From Phycisphaerae bacterium (GTDB lineage Bacteria > Planctomycetota > Phycisphaerae > Sedimentisphaerales > Anaerobacaceae), in NCBI GenBank assembly GCA_030601845.1, contig JAUWAY010000005.1:1-64000 (forward strand): 64,000 nucleotides of DNA, written 5' to 3'. Numbering within the stretch: the first letter of the stretch is position 1; every line of letters starts with the position of its first letter. Positions 8,579-17,136 of this stretch are shown piece after piece. Both the position numbers and the translations under genes were made by a program. Below the pieces are notes generated by a model. It searched no databases and was not told where the DNA came from. It worked only from the letters and a program-made list of their open reading frames with translations.

Positions 8579-8663
8579 TTGTCAATCTCCTTTCGGTCGT
8601 CAGAGTACGTTGGTAACTGTAATTAGACCTGCTGCGGCACGACGAACGGTTTGCGGCAGCTGC

Positions 8664-8684
8664 GGGCCAAGAGCTCATTGGCCC
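8664..8684. repeat. Perfect 7-base stem hairpin
   Basis: GGGCCAA and TTGGCCC flank a GAGCTCA loop in the 129-base gap between the DUF6807 and DUF1080 genes. No T-run follows on either strand, so it is more likely an operon-internal mRNA stability element than a terminator. Confidence 0.4.
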
Positions 8685-8707
8685 GGCGGCTGAACTGGTT
8701 TGGCTTT

Positions 8708-10033
8708 TTAGTTCTTCTGTTTTTCACTGCTTTTCCTTTCCTTTTCGGATGCTTTTTCCAGTTTGACCTCCGGGGGTTCGGCGAAGTCATTCCAAATGCG
8801 TTCGGCATCGGTAACGTTGATTTTACCTTCGTGAACGTAAAAGCGGTATCGGAAAACGTAATCTTTTCCCGGCTCTATCGTCCAGTCGCCCAACTGGGAG
8901 GGTGCGAAATTGAAGAATGGTATTTTTGGGTGGATTCGCATAGTTTCAGGGTGGCGGAAATTTTTTGGGTGGCTCATAATTGAGACGCCAGCCCAGTCCT
9001 TTCCGGTCAGGCCTGCTATGTCACACCATCCGGCTCTTGTTGCGTGGCCGTCTTCGCGGGTTTTGCCTTCGCTGGTGAGGAAGGTGATGTTTTCGCCGGA
9101 CCATTCTTCGCGGCCACGAAACCCCAGTCCCCCGTAACGGTACTCCGGCAGGTGAAGCGGGCTCGAGGAGGCGCAGCGTTGGGTTGAGGTGAAATCGAAC
9201 AGCCAGTATTCCTTTTCGTGGCCGCCGAGGTTGTAAATGCGAACGTCCCAGGTTTCATTGAGGACGACTTTTTCGCCCTGTGGGGCCTTGAGGTCGATGT
9301 GTTCGTGCTGAGTGCGGAAGCCGCCAAAGACCGGGCCGCTTGTTGTGGAGATGAATTTTACGAAGCGAACAGTACCCTCGCCCTTGCCGAGGTTCCAGAA
9401 ATCGACTTCGTGGTCTTCAAACTTGGTCTTCGTCCAGGGCATCCAGATACCCAAATGATGGATGTGGTCGGGAGGGTGGATACTGGTGAGTGTCGTGCCG
9501 GTTGGAGAGAAGAGGGGGTGAATGAAGCCGCTGCGGATATAGAGGGGGTCGGCACCTTGCGGCGGCGGGACGAGAGCGTGGTTGTATTGGAGGACTTTGT
9601 TGCCAGCTACGTTTATCTGTAAGAACGAATCGTTCTTTGTTACTTTAACAGCGGGGGCATTGATGGGTTGGCCCTGGGCGAGTTTATAGGCGCGCCTGGA
9701 GCCGGCGGGAGTTGTGCCGGAGAGGAGCCACCAGAGTCGCGGTGGATTGCCCGGCTGAATCTGGGTGGGGACCGGCAGGCGCTTTGCGGGTGAGTCGTGA
9801 CTGATTTCTTCCAGGCGTAATTCGACATCTGATATGCCGGTGAGCGGGACGGATACAGGGGTGTCGATTCGGGTGTGCCTGCCCGCCTCGACGGTGATTT
9901 TAGCTAATGGCTTGGCGGCAATGGCAGCACTAAGTATCAAGGCCAGAAATAAAACAAAGAAAACAATCGACGGAAATCGCCGTGATTGGTGAATCGTGAC
10001 TGGTGAATCGAGATATGATATTTTGGTTTTCAT
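8708..10033 (-). CDS. DUF6807 (PmoA-like) exported protein
   Basis: This 441-residue protein matches the DUF6807 family often annotated 'PmoA family'. Marks are the SGFIHPLFSPTGTTLT segment, HPPDHIHHLGIWMPWT, and the C-terminal YRFYVHEGK. The His-rich HIHHLG stretch could bind a metal, but no reaction is established. The N-terminus has a hydrophobic export signal (about 22-40). It is preceded by a short segment (SPVTIHQSRRF) that is encoded by a dispersed GATTCACC repeat, so the natural start may originally have been nearer the signal. It is first in the DUF6807, DUF1080, BNR, DUF1080 gene set. Confidence 0.82.
   Translation of the reverse strand: MKTKISYLDSPVTIHQSRRFPSIVFFVLFLALILSAAIAAKPLAKITVEAGRHTRIDTPVSVPLTGISDVELRLEEISHDSPAKRLPVPTQIQPGNPPRLWWLLSGTTPAGSRRAYKLAQGQPINAPAVKVTKNDSFLQINVAGNKVLQYNHALVPPPQGADPLYIRSGFIHPLFSPTGTTLTSIHPPDHIHHLGIWMPWTKTKFEDHEVDFWNLGKGEGTVRFVKFISTTSGPVFGGFRTQHEHIDLKAPQGEKVVLNETWDVRIYNLGGHEKEYWLFDFTSTQRCASSSPLHLPEYRYGGLGFRGREEWSGENITFLTSEGKTREDGHATRAGWCDIAGLTGKDWAGVSIMSHPKNFRHPETMRIHPKIPFFNFAPSQLGDWTIEPGKDYVFRYRFYVHEGKINVTDAERIWNDFAEPPEVKLEKASEKERKSSEKQKN
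9980..10011. repeat. GTGATTGGTGAATCG dispersed repeat inside a coding N-terminus
   Basis: GTGATTGGTGAATCG and GTGACTGGTGAATCG lie side by side and are read in frame, on the opposite strand, as residues 8-18 of the DUF6807 protein. Related TGGTGAATCGAG or TGATTGGTGAG units occur near 42900 and 56453. Confidence 0.55.
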
Positions 10034-10059
10034 TTTTCAGCTCCTTGCTACAAATATAA

Positions 10060-10185
10060 TTAACTGATTTTGACGGGCTTTTGCTCTCTGGCGGATTTAT
10101 ATATTGCCAGTATCGCTTCAATGGCTTTGCGGGCCCGTGCTGCACTTATGGAGAACTCGTCATATATATTGCGAAATTTACAAAG
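10060..10185 (-). pseudogene. C-terminal remnant of a Gfo/Idh/MocA oxidoreductase
   Basis: The minus-strand reading ends SAARARKAIEAILAIYKSAR and then EQKPVKIS before a stop. This is the typical last helix of Gfo/Idh/MocA sugar dehydrogenases. Nothing upstream encodes the NAD-binding or central domain, so only the tail survives. Such dehydrogenases usually partner DUF1080 enzymes, which fits its place just upstream of that operon. Confidence 0.6.
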
Positions 10186-10266
10186 TGCCAGCGTCCCGCC
10201 CTGAGCGTGGGCTGGTTTGTAAATTATATCCGACATACGAGCTCCTTCAACATTAAGTTGGGTCAA

Positions 10267-10637
10267 ATGTTGATGTAAGGTACTACTAAAAATTATGTTT
10301 ACAACTTAATTCTTGTGTTGACAAGAACTTGGACTCTCTTGCCGATTTACTATTTTCGATATTCCGGGAATCAAAATGCCGCACAACCGTGTACCATTGA
10401 CGGTAAAAGTCTTCTGCCAATGATTGAAGGCAAAACGGGAAAACGCCACAAACCGTATTATTCAGTTGACGGGGAAGAATTTCTTTAGTAAAAGGAGAGC
10501 ACGAATTCTTGATAGAATCTTCCAACGATTCCGGTGATATGCTCTCTAATATTATTGAAGACAGAAGTGAAGAAACGCAAGAACAGAAGAAAGTAGAGAC
10601 CTTTAACATATCTTTTTAACAGAAAGGATGATTACTC
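10267..10637. other. Intergenic spacer with gene relics
   Basis: The region holds a sulfatase-like remnant at 10348-10488. The rest is AT-rich and shows no coding signal. It probably includes the promoter of the large gene at 10638. Confidence 0.45.
10348..10488 (+). pseudogene. Sulfatase-like fragment
   Basis: A plus-strand frame without a start codon encodes IDGKSLLPMIEGKTGKRH followed by KPYYSVDGEEFL and a stop. The DGKSLLPMIEGK segment strongly resembles the sequence that follows the catalytic region in family S1 sulfatases. No other sulfatase sequence surrounds it, so it reads as a relic. Confidence 0.5.
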
Positions 10638-13600
10638 GTGAAGAAAAGAAACCGATTCTTTACAACGTTTGCCTGTCTTTGGCTTTTGTTATGCATCTTT
10701 TCGGTTGCAAAAGCTCAGCAGACGGCACAAGAACAAGAGGCCAGACAGATCCTGGATGCTACAGGTGTTAAGGGCGGTCTCGTGGTCCACCTTGGCTGCG
10801 GTGACGGGCGTTTAACCACCGCGCTGCGTGCTAACGACAGCTACCTGGTTCAAGGTCTGGATGCAGATGCGGCCAATATCGAAAAGGCCCGCGAGCACAT
10901 CCGCTCGCTAAATCTGTACGGCAAGGTGACGGCTGAGCAGTTTGGAGGTGACCGTCTGCCTTACACAGATAACCTCGTCAACCTCATTGTCTCGGAGAAC
11001 CTGGGCAAGGTTTCGATGGATGAGATAATGCGGGTGCTATGTCCGAACGGCGTAGCGTACATAAAAAAAGGTGGTAAATGGATTAAGACGGTCAAGCCCC
11101 GGCCGAAGGAAATCGATGAATGGACACATTTCCTTCACGGTGCGAACAACAACGCTGTCGCCCATGATAGTGTTGTCGGGCCACCGCGTCACATCCAGTG
11201 GGTGGGAAAGCCCAAGTGGGCAAGGGCTCACGAACAGCTTGCCAGTATCAGCGCTGTGGTCTCTGCCGGTGGACGGCTTTTTTATATCATTGATGATGGG
11301 CCGCGGGCAGACGTTCGGCTGCCGTCTGAGTGGTACCTTGTGGCACGGGACGCCTTCAACGGCGTCGTACTGTGGAAACGTCACGTTTCTAAATGGGCTG
11401 ACCAGCTTCGCAGGTTTCGTTCCGGGCCTCCGGACCTGGGTTTCCGGCTCGTAGCCGGGGATGACCGGGTCTATGTTACTCTTGGCATTGACGCTCCGGT
11501 CAGCGTTCTTGACGCGGCCACGGGTGATACGCTGTGGGTCTATAAGGGTACGGAAGACGCCCGGCAGATTGTGTGTATCGGGGACAAGCTGGTTATGCTC
11601 GTCGACACGGAGCCGCAAACCACCGCTCAGATAGAGTCCGAGATCAGGCGGGGCCTGAAACCGGCGCCCGGTGTCCGTGCCATCGTAGCAGCGGACGCAT
11701 CAAGCGACAAGATACTCTGGCGAAAGAAAATTGAGTCATTTGTGCATCCCAGCCTTGCCGCGCAGAACAACCGGCTGTTTTACCAGACAAAAAATACTTT
11801 ATTCTGTCTGGATATGGATACCGCAGAAGAGTTGTGGCATGCGTCCGTACAGATGGAGCTAAAAGGTCACGAAGTGGGCTGGGAATTGCCAACGTTAGTT
11901 GTTGAGGATGAGGTGGTGTATTCGGCAGATTTCAAGCAACTGATTGCGTTTTCGGTAGAAGACGGCAGGCAGCTATGGGCTGGTTCCTCCTGGCCAGGTT
12001 ACAATTCTCCTCCCGACGTTTTCGTGATTGACGGGCTTGCATGGACGAAAGGCAAACAAGTTCAAAGAACCGGCCTCGACCCATTTACGGGCACGCTGAA
12101 AAGAGAAATCCCGGCGGTAAAGGGATATATGCATCACCGCTGTTACCGCAACAAGGCGACAGAACGCTTCATCCTTCTGGGTAACCAAGGGGTGCAGTTC
12201 ATCGATGTCAAGTCCGGTGAGATTTGGCAGAATTACTGGATACGTGGCACCTGCCAGTACGGTATAATGCCTGCAAACGGGCTTCTTTATGTCCCGTCGG
12301 ATTCGTGCGCCTGCAACTTGAAGACAAAGCTTAACGGCTTCTATGCCTTGGCGGCCGACCGCCCTTCGCTTCACTCGAGGGTAAACTCACCTGTCCCGAA
12401 GAGTCAAAAAGAGGTGAGATTTGAAAAAGGCCCTGCTTATGGTGGGGTGGATGCAGAAAAAAGTAAAGGCGATGGGGACTGGCCAACGTACAGGCGTGAT
12501 GCAATGCGAAGCGGAATGACAAAGACGCGGGTCGGTGATGAACTCAAGCAGGTATGGCAAGCGGACATAGGCGGGCGGCTTTCGAGCGTGGTTGCTGCCA
12601 ATGGCAAGGTCTTTGTGTCATCGATTGATAAACATACGGTTTATGCTCTCAATAGCGAAAATGGAAGCACGCTGTGGAGTTACACTGTTGGCGGCCGGGT
12701 CGACTCTCCGCCCACTGTTTACAAGGGTATGGCGCTGTTTGGTTCGGCTGACGGCTGGGTTTATGCTCTGCGTGCTTGCGACGGTAAGCTCGTATGGCGC
12801 TTTCGTGCAGCTCCGGAGGATCGCCGAATATTCGTCAACGGGCAACTGGAGTCGGTCTGGCCGGTCCATGGCAGTGTTCTTGTGAAGGACGATGTGTTGA
12901 TTGTCGCTGCCGGCCGTTCGTCTTACCTGGATGGAGGGATTTATGTGTACCGCTTTGAACCGCAAACGGGCAAGAAAATATCACAGACAACTGTTTACAG
13001 CCCGGACCCTGAGACGGGAAAACAGCCCCCGGAAGGCGGCAAGGAGATGCGAGGAGTATTGTCCGATATCCTTTCAACCGATGGAGAAGATATCTATATG
13101 CGGCATATGAAGGTGGACTTTGTGACAGGAAGCGAGACGGGGACGGGAGTGCATCTTTTTACACCGGTCGGTTTTCTGGATGATACCTGGTGGCACCGGG
13201 CCTACTGGGTTGTTAATGATGAATTCCTTTCCCACTGGAGCGGTTGGTGGAAAGTCGGTAACGCGGTTCCGTCAGGCCGGATACTCTGTTATAATGAATC
13301 TTCAGTTTTCGGCTACGGGCGTGACCAATACCCCGGAAGAAATGCCGGCCAGTGGCAGGGCGGAGAAAAATATCAGCTTTTCGCCTATGACAGAGATTCT
13401 GGTGAGAACAGAAGACAGAAGGCAGAAGACAGAATACAGAGGACAAATCGAGCATCGAGTATCGAGCATCGAGTATCTAGTATCAAATATCGCTGGACCA
13501 CCCAGGTGCCATTGTTTGTAACTGCAATGGTCGTTGCGGATAAAACGATGTTCATAGCGGGCCCGCCTGATATAATCAGGACAGAAGAAGAACTGGGAGA

Positions 13601-13817
13601 GGGAGCTCTTATGCTCGAGAATCCACAGGAAGCCCTCGCTGCCTGGAATGGCAAAAAAGGCGGTATACTCCGGGCCGTATCGTGTGAGGACGGAGAGAAA
13701 CTCGCGGAGTACAAACTTGATGCGCCGCCGGTCTTCGACGGCATAATCGCGGCGAATGGCCGACTGTACATCTCAACCCAAGACGGTCGGCTGTTGTGCA
13801 TGGGCAAGAAACAGTGA
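10638..13817 (+). CDS. Secreted protein with methyltransferase-like domain and PQQ-type beta-propeller
   Basis: This 1059-residue protein starts at GTG with GAAAGGAT upstream. A Sec signal peptide (residues 1-27) is followed by a class I SAM-methyltransferase-like domain: motif I VVHLGCGDG (49-57), acidic GLDADA (73-78) and DNLVNLIVSE. From about residue 150 it becomes a PQQ-enzyme-like repeat protein with many blades (GDTLWVYKG, LVWRFRAAP, VYALRACDGK). The SAM-type domain on the exported side of the membrane is odd because SAM is cytoplasmic. Residues of about 923-951 are encoded by a dispersed repeat. The next gene is a tandem paralogue. The role is unknown; redox or glycan sensing is possible. 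Confidence 0.8.
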   Translation: MKKRNRFFTTFACLWLLLCIFSVAKAQQTAQEQEARQILDATGVKGGLVVHLGCGDGRLTTALRANDSYLVQGLDADAANIEKAREHIRSLNLYGKVTAEQFGGDRLPYTDNLVNLIVSENLGKVSMDEIMRVLCPNGVAYIKKGGKWIKTVKPRPKEIDEWTHFLHGANNNAVAHDSVVGPPRHIQWVGKPKWARAHEQLASISAVVSAGGRLFYIIDDGPRADVRLPSEWYLVARDAFNGVVLWKRHVSKWADQLRRFRSGPPDLGFRLVAGDDRVYVTLGIDAPVSVLDAATGDTLWVYKGTEDARQIVCIGDKLVMLVDTEPQTTAQIESEIRRGLKPAPGVRAIVAADASSDKILWRKKIESFVHPSLAAQNNRLFYQTKNTLFCLDMDTAEELWHASVQMELKGHEVGWELPTLVVEDEVVYSADFKQLIAFSVEDGRQLWAGSSWPGYNSPPDVFVIDGLAWTKGKQVQRTGLDPFTGTLKREIPAVKGYMHHRCYRNKATERFILLGNQGVQFIDVKSGEIWQNYWIRGTCQYGIMPANGLLYVPSDSCACNLKTKLNGFYALAADRPSLHSRVNSPVPKSQKEVRFEKGPAYGGVDAEKSKGDGDWPTYRRDAMRSGMTKTRVGDELKQVWQADIGGRLSSVVAANGKVFVSSIDKHTVYALNSENGSTLWSYTVGGRVDSPPTVYKGMALFGSADGWVYALRACDGKLVWRFRAAPEDRRIFVNGQLESVWPVHGSVLVKDDVLIVAAGRSSYLDGGIYVYRFEPQTGKKISQTTVYSPDPETGKQPPEGGKEMRGVLSDILSTDGEDIYMRHMKVDFVTGSETGTGVHLFTPVGFLDDTWWHRAYWVVNDEFLSHWSGWWKVGNAVPSGRILCYNESSVFGYGRDQYPGRNAGQWQGGEKYQLFAYDRDSGENRRQKAEDRIQRTNRASSIEHRVSSIKYRWTTQVPLFVTAMVVADKTMFIAGPPDIIRTEEELGEGALMLENPQEALAAWNGKKGGILRAVSCEDGEKLAEYKLDAPPVFDGIIAANGRLYISTQDGRLLCMGKKQ
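13405..13490. repeat. Dispersed CAGAAGACAGAA / CGAGCATCGAGTATC repeat inserted in a gene
   Basis: A run of AGAACAGAAGACAGAAGGC units followed by ATCGAGCATCGAGTATC units lies in frame inside the first PQQ gene. The AGAAGACAGA theme recurs in the spacer at 52975-53041 and the ATCGAGCATCGAG theme at 55847-55866. The paralogous gene lacks this sequence at the matching place. Confidence 0.7.
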
Positions 13818-13836
13818 AAAGTAAGGAGGTCTCTCG

Positions 13837-16800
13837 ATGACTGCAAGAACAAAGACAAGCTGGATTACCACGACGGTTGTTTTGGTATTGGTGTTGGCGA
13901 TAGCTGCTGACGTCGGCTGCGTAGAACGGGGTTCCTCCCCGCAACGCAAGCAGGCGCAGCAAATTCTGGACGCCACAGGTATTAAGGGTGGGCTCGTAGT
14001 TCATATCGGATGCGGAGATGGAAAACTCACCGCCGCGTTGCGCACAAGCGACAGTTTCACGGTTCATGGCCTCGAACCGGACGCGGCCAAGGTTGAAAAG
14101 GCGCGGGAATACATCCATGCGCGTGGGCTTTACGGACCGGTGTCCGTCGAGCGACTTCAAGGGGCGTCTCTCCCGTACGTTGATAATCTGATTAATCTTG
14201 TGGTGGCTGAAGACCCTGGCCAGGTCCCGATGGAAGAGATAATGCGCGTGCTTGCGCCCAATGGCGTTGCCTATGTCAGCCGGTCAGGCGTATGGAAGAA
14301 AGTCGTTAAGCCGCGGCCTGGCAACATTGACGAGTGGTCGCATTTTCTTCACGACGCGGGCAACAACGCGGTCGCCAGGGACACGGTTGTCGGTCCGCCG
14401 CGCACGTTGCAATGGATTGCGCAACCACTTTGGCTGCGGAGCCACGAGACGCCCTCGGGTGTTCAGGCGCAGGTCTGCGCGGGCGGTCGGCTATTCTACA
14501 TCTTTGACGAAGGCCTCATCGGCATCATCGACGAACGCCTGCCTGACAGATGGTCACTTGTCTGCCGCGATGCCTTTAACGGCAAACTGCTTTGGAAACG
14601 TCCTGTTGAACCCTGGGGCTGGCGCGAGTGGGACAGAGAAAAATGGGAGGGAAAGGACTGGACTGTGGTGAGGTCGGGCCGTGGGGCTTTTCCCATTGAG
14701 AATGAACGCCGTCTGGTGGCGGAGGGGGACCGTCTTTATGCGACCCTCGGGTTTCGCGCGCCTCTGTCCATTCTTGACGCGGCTACCGGCAAGGTAATTA
14801 CCACAGCCGAAGGCACCGAAGGTACAGACGAAATCCTTGCCAGCGACGGTATTGTTGTGGCCTGCATCAAGGATTCACCTTTAGACGCTGAGAAGCGAAG
14901 GGGCGAGGCAGGCAAGGGACAGGCCGAACTCGTAGCGGTAAAAGGTGAAACAGGAGAGGTTCTCTGGAGAAAGGAAACCGGTGGGGTCAAATCTTTGCTC
15001 ATAGCCATTAACCGGGGACGGGTGATATACCAAACCGCCAACGACCTGGTCTGCCTTGGTCTGAGAGACGGCAAAGAGTTGTGGCGGGTCGAACCGGAAC
15101 AAAAAAGCGCAACGACGCTTGTAGCAAACAACGGGATAGTTTTCATCAAGGGGGGAACCTCGTTGGAAGCCCGTAGCGGGGCAAACGGCAATTTATTATG
15201 GCGTAAAAAAGTTTATAAGGACAGCGGAGCTGCCGCCGTGGACCTCTTTGTCGCCGACGGACTGGTGTGGACGGGCATGTGTTCGGTGGATGAGAACTTC
15301 AAACCCGCCGGTAAGAACGCGCACGCAATGGCCATCGGCCTCGAACCGCTCACCGGAGAGGAGAAGAAAAGGGTCGTGGCGCCTAATCTCCGCAGCTTCG
15401 AACATCACCACCGCTGCTACCGCAATAAGGCCACGGACCGTTACATAATCAGCGCTATGGAAGGCGCCGAATTCATGGACCTGCGCTCTGAGAACCACTC
15501 GCAAAACAACTGGCTGCGCGGCGCGTGCAAACTGGGCGTAATGCCGTGCAATGGAATGCTCTACGTCCCGCCCGACCAGTGTTTCTGCCACCCCGGCTCA
15601 AAACTGCTTGGCTACGCTGCGATTGGTCCGGAACCGGCTTCGCAGCAGAAGGATACCCCTGACGAAAAGCGTCTGGCCAAAGGCCCCGCTTTTGGAGCAA
15701 TTTCAAATCCGCAATCCAAGTCCGCAAATCAAGACCCGGAAGATTGGCCGACGTATCGTTACGATTCTGCGCGAAGCGGCTCCACAGACTCGGCCGTGTC
15801 AACACCGGTGGCTCGCGCCTGGAGAAAAAAATTAGGTGGGAGACTGACTGCTCCTGTCGCGGCGAACGGCAAAGTCTTTGTGGCCGCATGCGACGCCCAC
15901 ACCATTTATGCTCTTGACATGAGAACCGGCGCGCAGTTGTGGAAATTCACTGCAGACGGGCGCATCGATTCTCCTCCGACTATATATAGCGGCCTCGTGC
16001 TATTCGGCTCAGCCGACGGCCGGGTCTATTGTCTGCGCGCTTCGGACGGAAGTCTCGTGTGGCGGTTTATGGCCGCACCGAACGACCGCAGGATCGGCTA
16101 CTTCGGCCAGGTCGAATCCGCATGGCCCGTGCACGGAAGCGTGCTGGTCAGCGACGGCGTCGCCTACTTCGCCGCCGGACGTTCGACTTACCTTGACGGA
16201 GGCATACGCCTCTACGGTCTGGATCCCACCACCGGCAAAATCCTTTACAAGGGCCTTCTCGAAGGGCCGCATCCCGACGTTAAGGGCCAGCGCGACTACT
16301 CCTTCTATACCCTGGGTGCGAACTCGGACGTCCTGGTCGCCGAAGACGGCTACATCTACATGCGTCAAAAGAAACTGACTGGCGCACTGCGGGAAGTGAA
16401 ATCCGAAGTCCTTTCAACCAAGGGGGAGATGGACGTGGGACTTCATGTTTTCTCGACCTCGGGGCTTCTGGACGGCTCCTGGTACAACCGCACCTTCTGG
16501 ATGTATTCTGGGCGCTGGCCCGGTTTCCAGCTCGCCAACCAGGCGCCCAAGAGCGGCCAGTTGCTTGTGGTGGGCGAAAAGGCCACCTATGCAGTGAAAG
16601 TGTTCTATCGGAGAAACACTCACAGCCCGATGTTTTTCCCGGGCAAGGAAGGATACCTGCTCTTTGCCGACAAAAACACCAACGAAGCACAGATCGTCGG
16701 TGAAGAGGGGGCTGGCAAGCCCCTCGAATGGCTCCCACAGTCCGGTTACTCTCGTGGGGAGGGCAGAGAGATCAGAGAGTTGGATAGTCTCGCTTTCGGG

Positions 16801-17124
16801 TTGGACAAAATGATCGGCTACACGCGCGCCGAGCCGCCCGTGTGGACCCAATGGCTTGCGGTTCGCGTGAGGGCGATGGTCAAGGCCGCCGACGTTCTCT
16901 TTGTTGCCGGCCCCCCGGACGTTTATGACCTGCGGGACCCGTTTGCCGCCTTTGAGGGCAGAAAGGGTGGCCGACTTTGGGCTGTTTCTGCAAAGGACGG
17001 AAAGAAACTTGCCGAATACAAGCTGGATTCACCGCCGGTCTTCGACGGTATGATCGCGGCGAATGGCCGGTTGTATCTTTCGTTGAAGGATGGCGAGGTG
17101 CTGTGTCTTGGAGGGACCAAATAG
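13837..17124 (+). CDS. Secreted methyltransferase-like / PQQ-type propeller protein (tandem paralogue)
   Basis: This 1095-residue protein has a strong ribosome binding site (AAGGAGGT) 7 bases before its ATG. The signal peptide may be of the lipoprotein type (AIAADVGC). It has the same architecture as the preceding gene: methyltransferase motif I VVHIGCGDG (54-62), EIMRVLAPNGVAY, then the conserved linker KPRPGNIDEWSHFLHDAGNN, and many PQQ-like blades (GAQLWKFTADGR, LVWRFMAAP). Both proteins end KDGKKLAEYKLDSPPVFDG-like plus a last blade. The 19-base gap implies one operon. The two probably arose by duplication and may act together. Substrate unknown. Confidence 0.82.
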   Translation: MTARTKTSWITTTVVLVLVLAIAADVGCVERGSSPQRKQAQQILDATGIKGGLVVHIGCGDGKLTAALRTSDSFTVHGLEPDAAKVEKAREYIHARGLYGPVSVERLQGASLPYVDNLINLVVAEDPGQVPMEEIMRVLAPNGVAYVSRSGVWKKVVKPRPGNIDEWSHFLHDAGNNAVARDTVVGPPRTLQWIAQPLWLRSHETPSGVQAQVCAGGRLFYIFDEGLIGIIDERLPDRWSLVCRDAFNGKLLWKRPVEPWGWREWDREKWEGKDWTVVRSGRGAFPIENERRLVAEGDRLYATLGFRAPLSILDAATGKVITTAEGTEGTDEILASDGIVVACIKDSPLDAEKRRGEAGKGQAELVAVKGETGEVLWRKETGGVKSLLIAINRGRVIYQTANDLVCLGLRDGKELWRVEPEQKSATTLVANNGIVFIKGGTSLEARSGANGNLLWRKKVYKDSGAAAVDLFVADGLVWTGMCSVDENFKPAGKNAHAMAIGLEPLTGEEKKRVVAPNLRSFEHHHRCYRNKATDRYIISAMEGAEFMDLRSENHSQNNWLRGACKLGVMPCNGMLYVPPDQCFCHPGSKLLGYAAIGPEPASQQKDTPDEKRLAKGPAFGAISNPQSKSANQDPEDWPTYRYDSARSGSTDSAVSTPVARAWRKKLGGRLTAPVAANGKVFVAACDAHTIYALDMRTGAQLWKFTADGRIDSPPTIYSGLVLFGSADGRVYCLRASDGSLVWRFMAAPNDRRIGYFGQVESAWPVHGSVLVSDGVAYFAAGRSTYLDGGIRLYGLDPTTGKILYKGLLEGPHPDVKGQRDYSFYTLGANSDVLVAEDGYIYMRQKKLTGALREVKSEVLSTKGEMDVGLHVFSTSGLLDGSWYNRTFWMYSGRWPGFQLANQAPKSGQLLVVGEKATYAVKVFYRRNTHSPMFFPGKEGYLLFADKNTNEAQIVGEEGAGKPLEWLPQSGYSRGEGREIRELDSLAFGLDKMIGYTRAEPPVWTQWLAVRVRAMVKAADVLFVAGPPDVYDLRDPFAAFEGRKGGRLWAVSAKDGKKLAEYKLDSPPVFDGMIAANGRLYLSLKDGEVLCLGGTK

Positions 17125-17136
17125 TTGGGTAGAGAT

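Noticed and set aside
8623..8808. 61-codon minus-strand frame over the end of the DUF6807 gene
   Set aside because: It is out of frame with the DUF6807 gene, is rich in Arg and Lys by shadow effect, and has no start signal.
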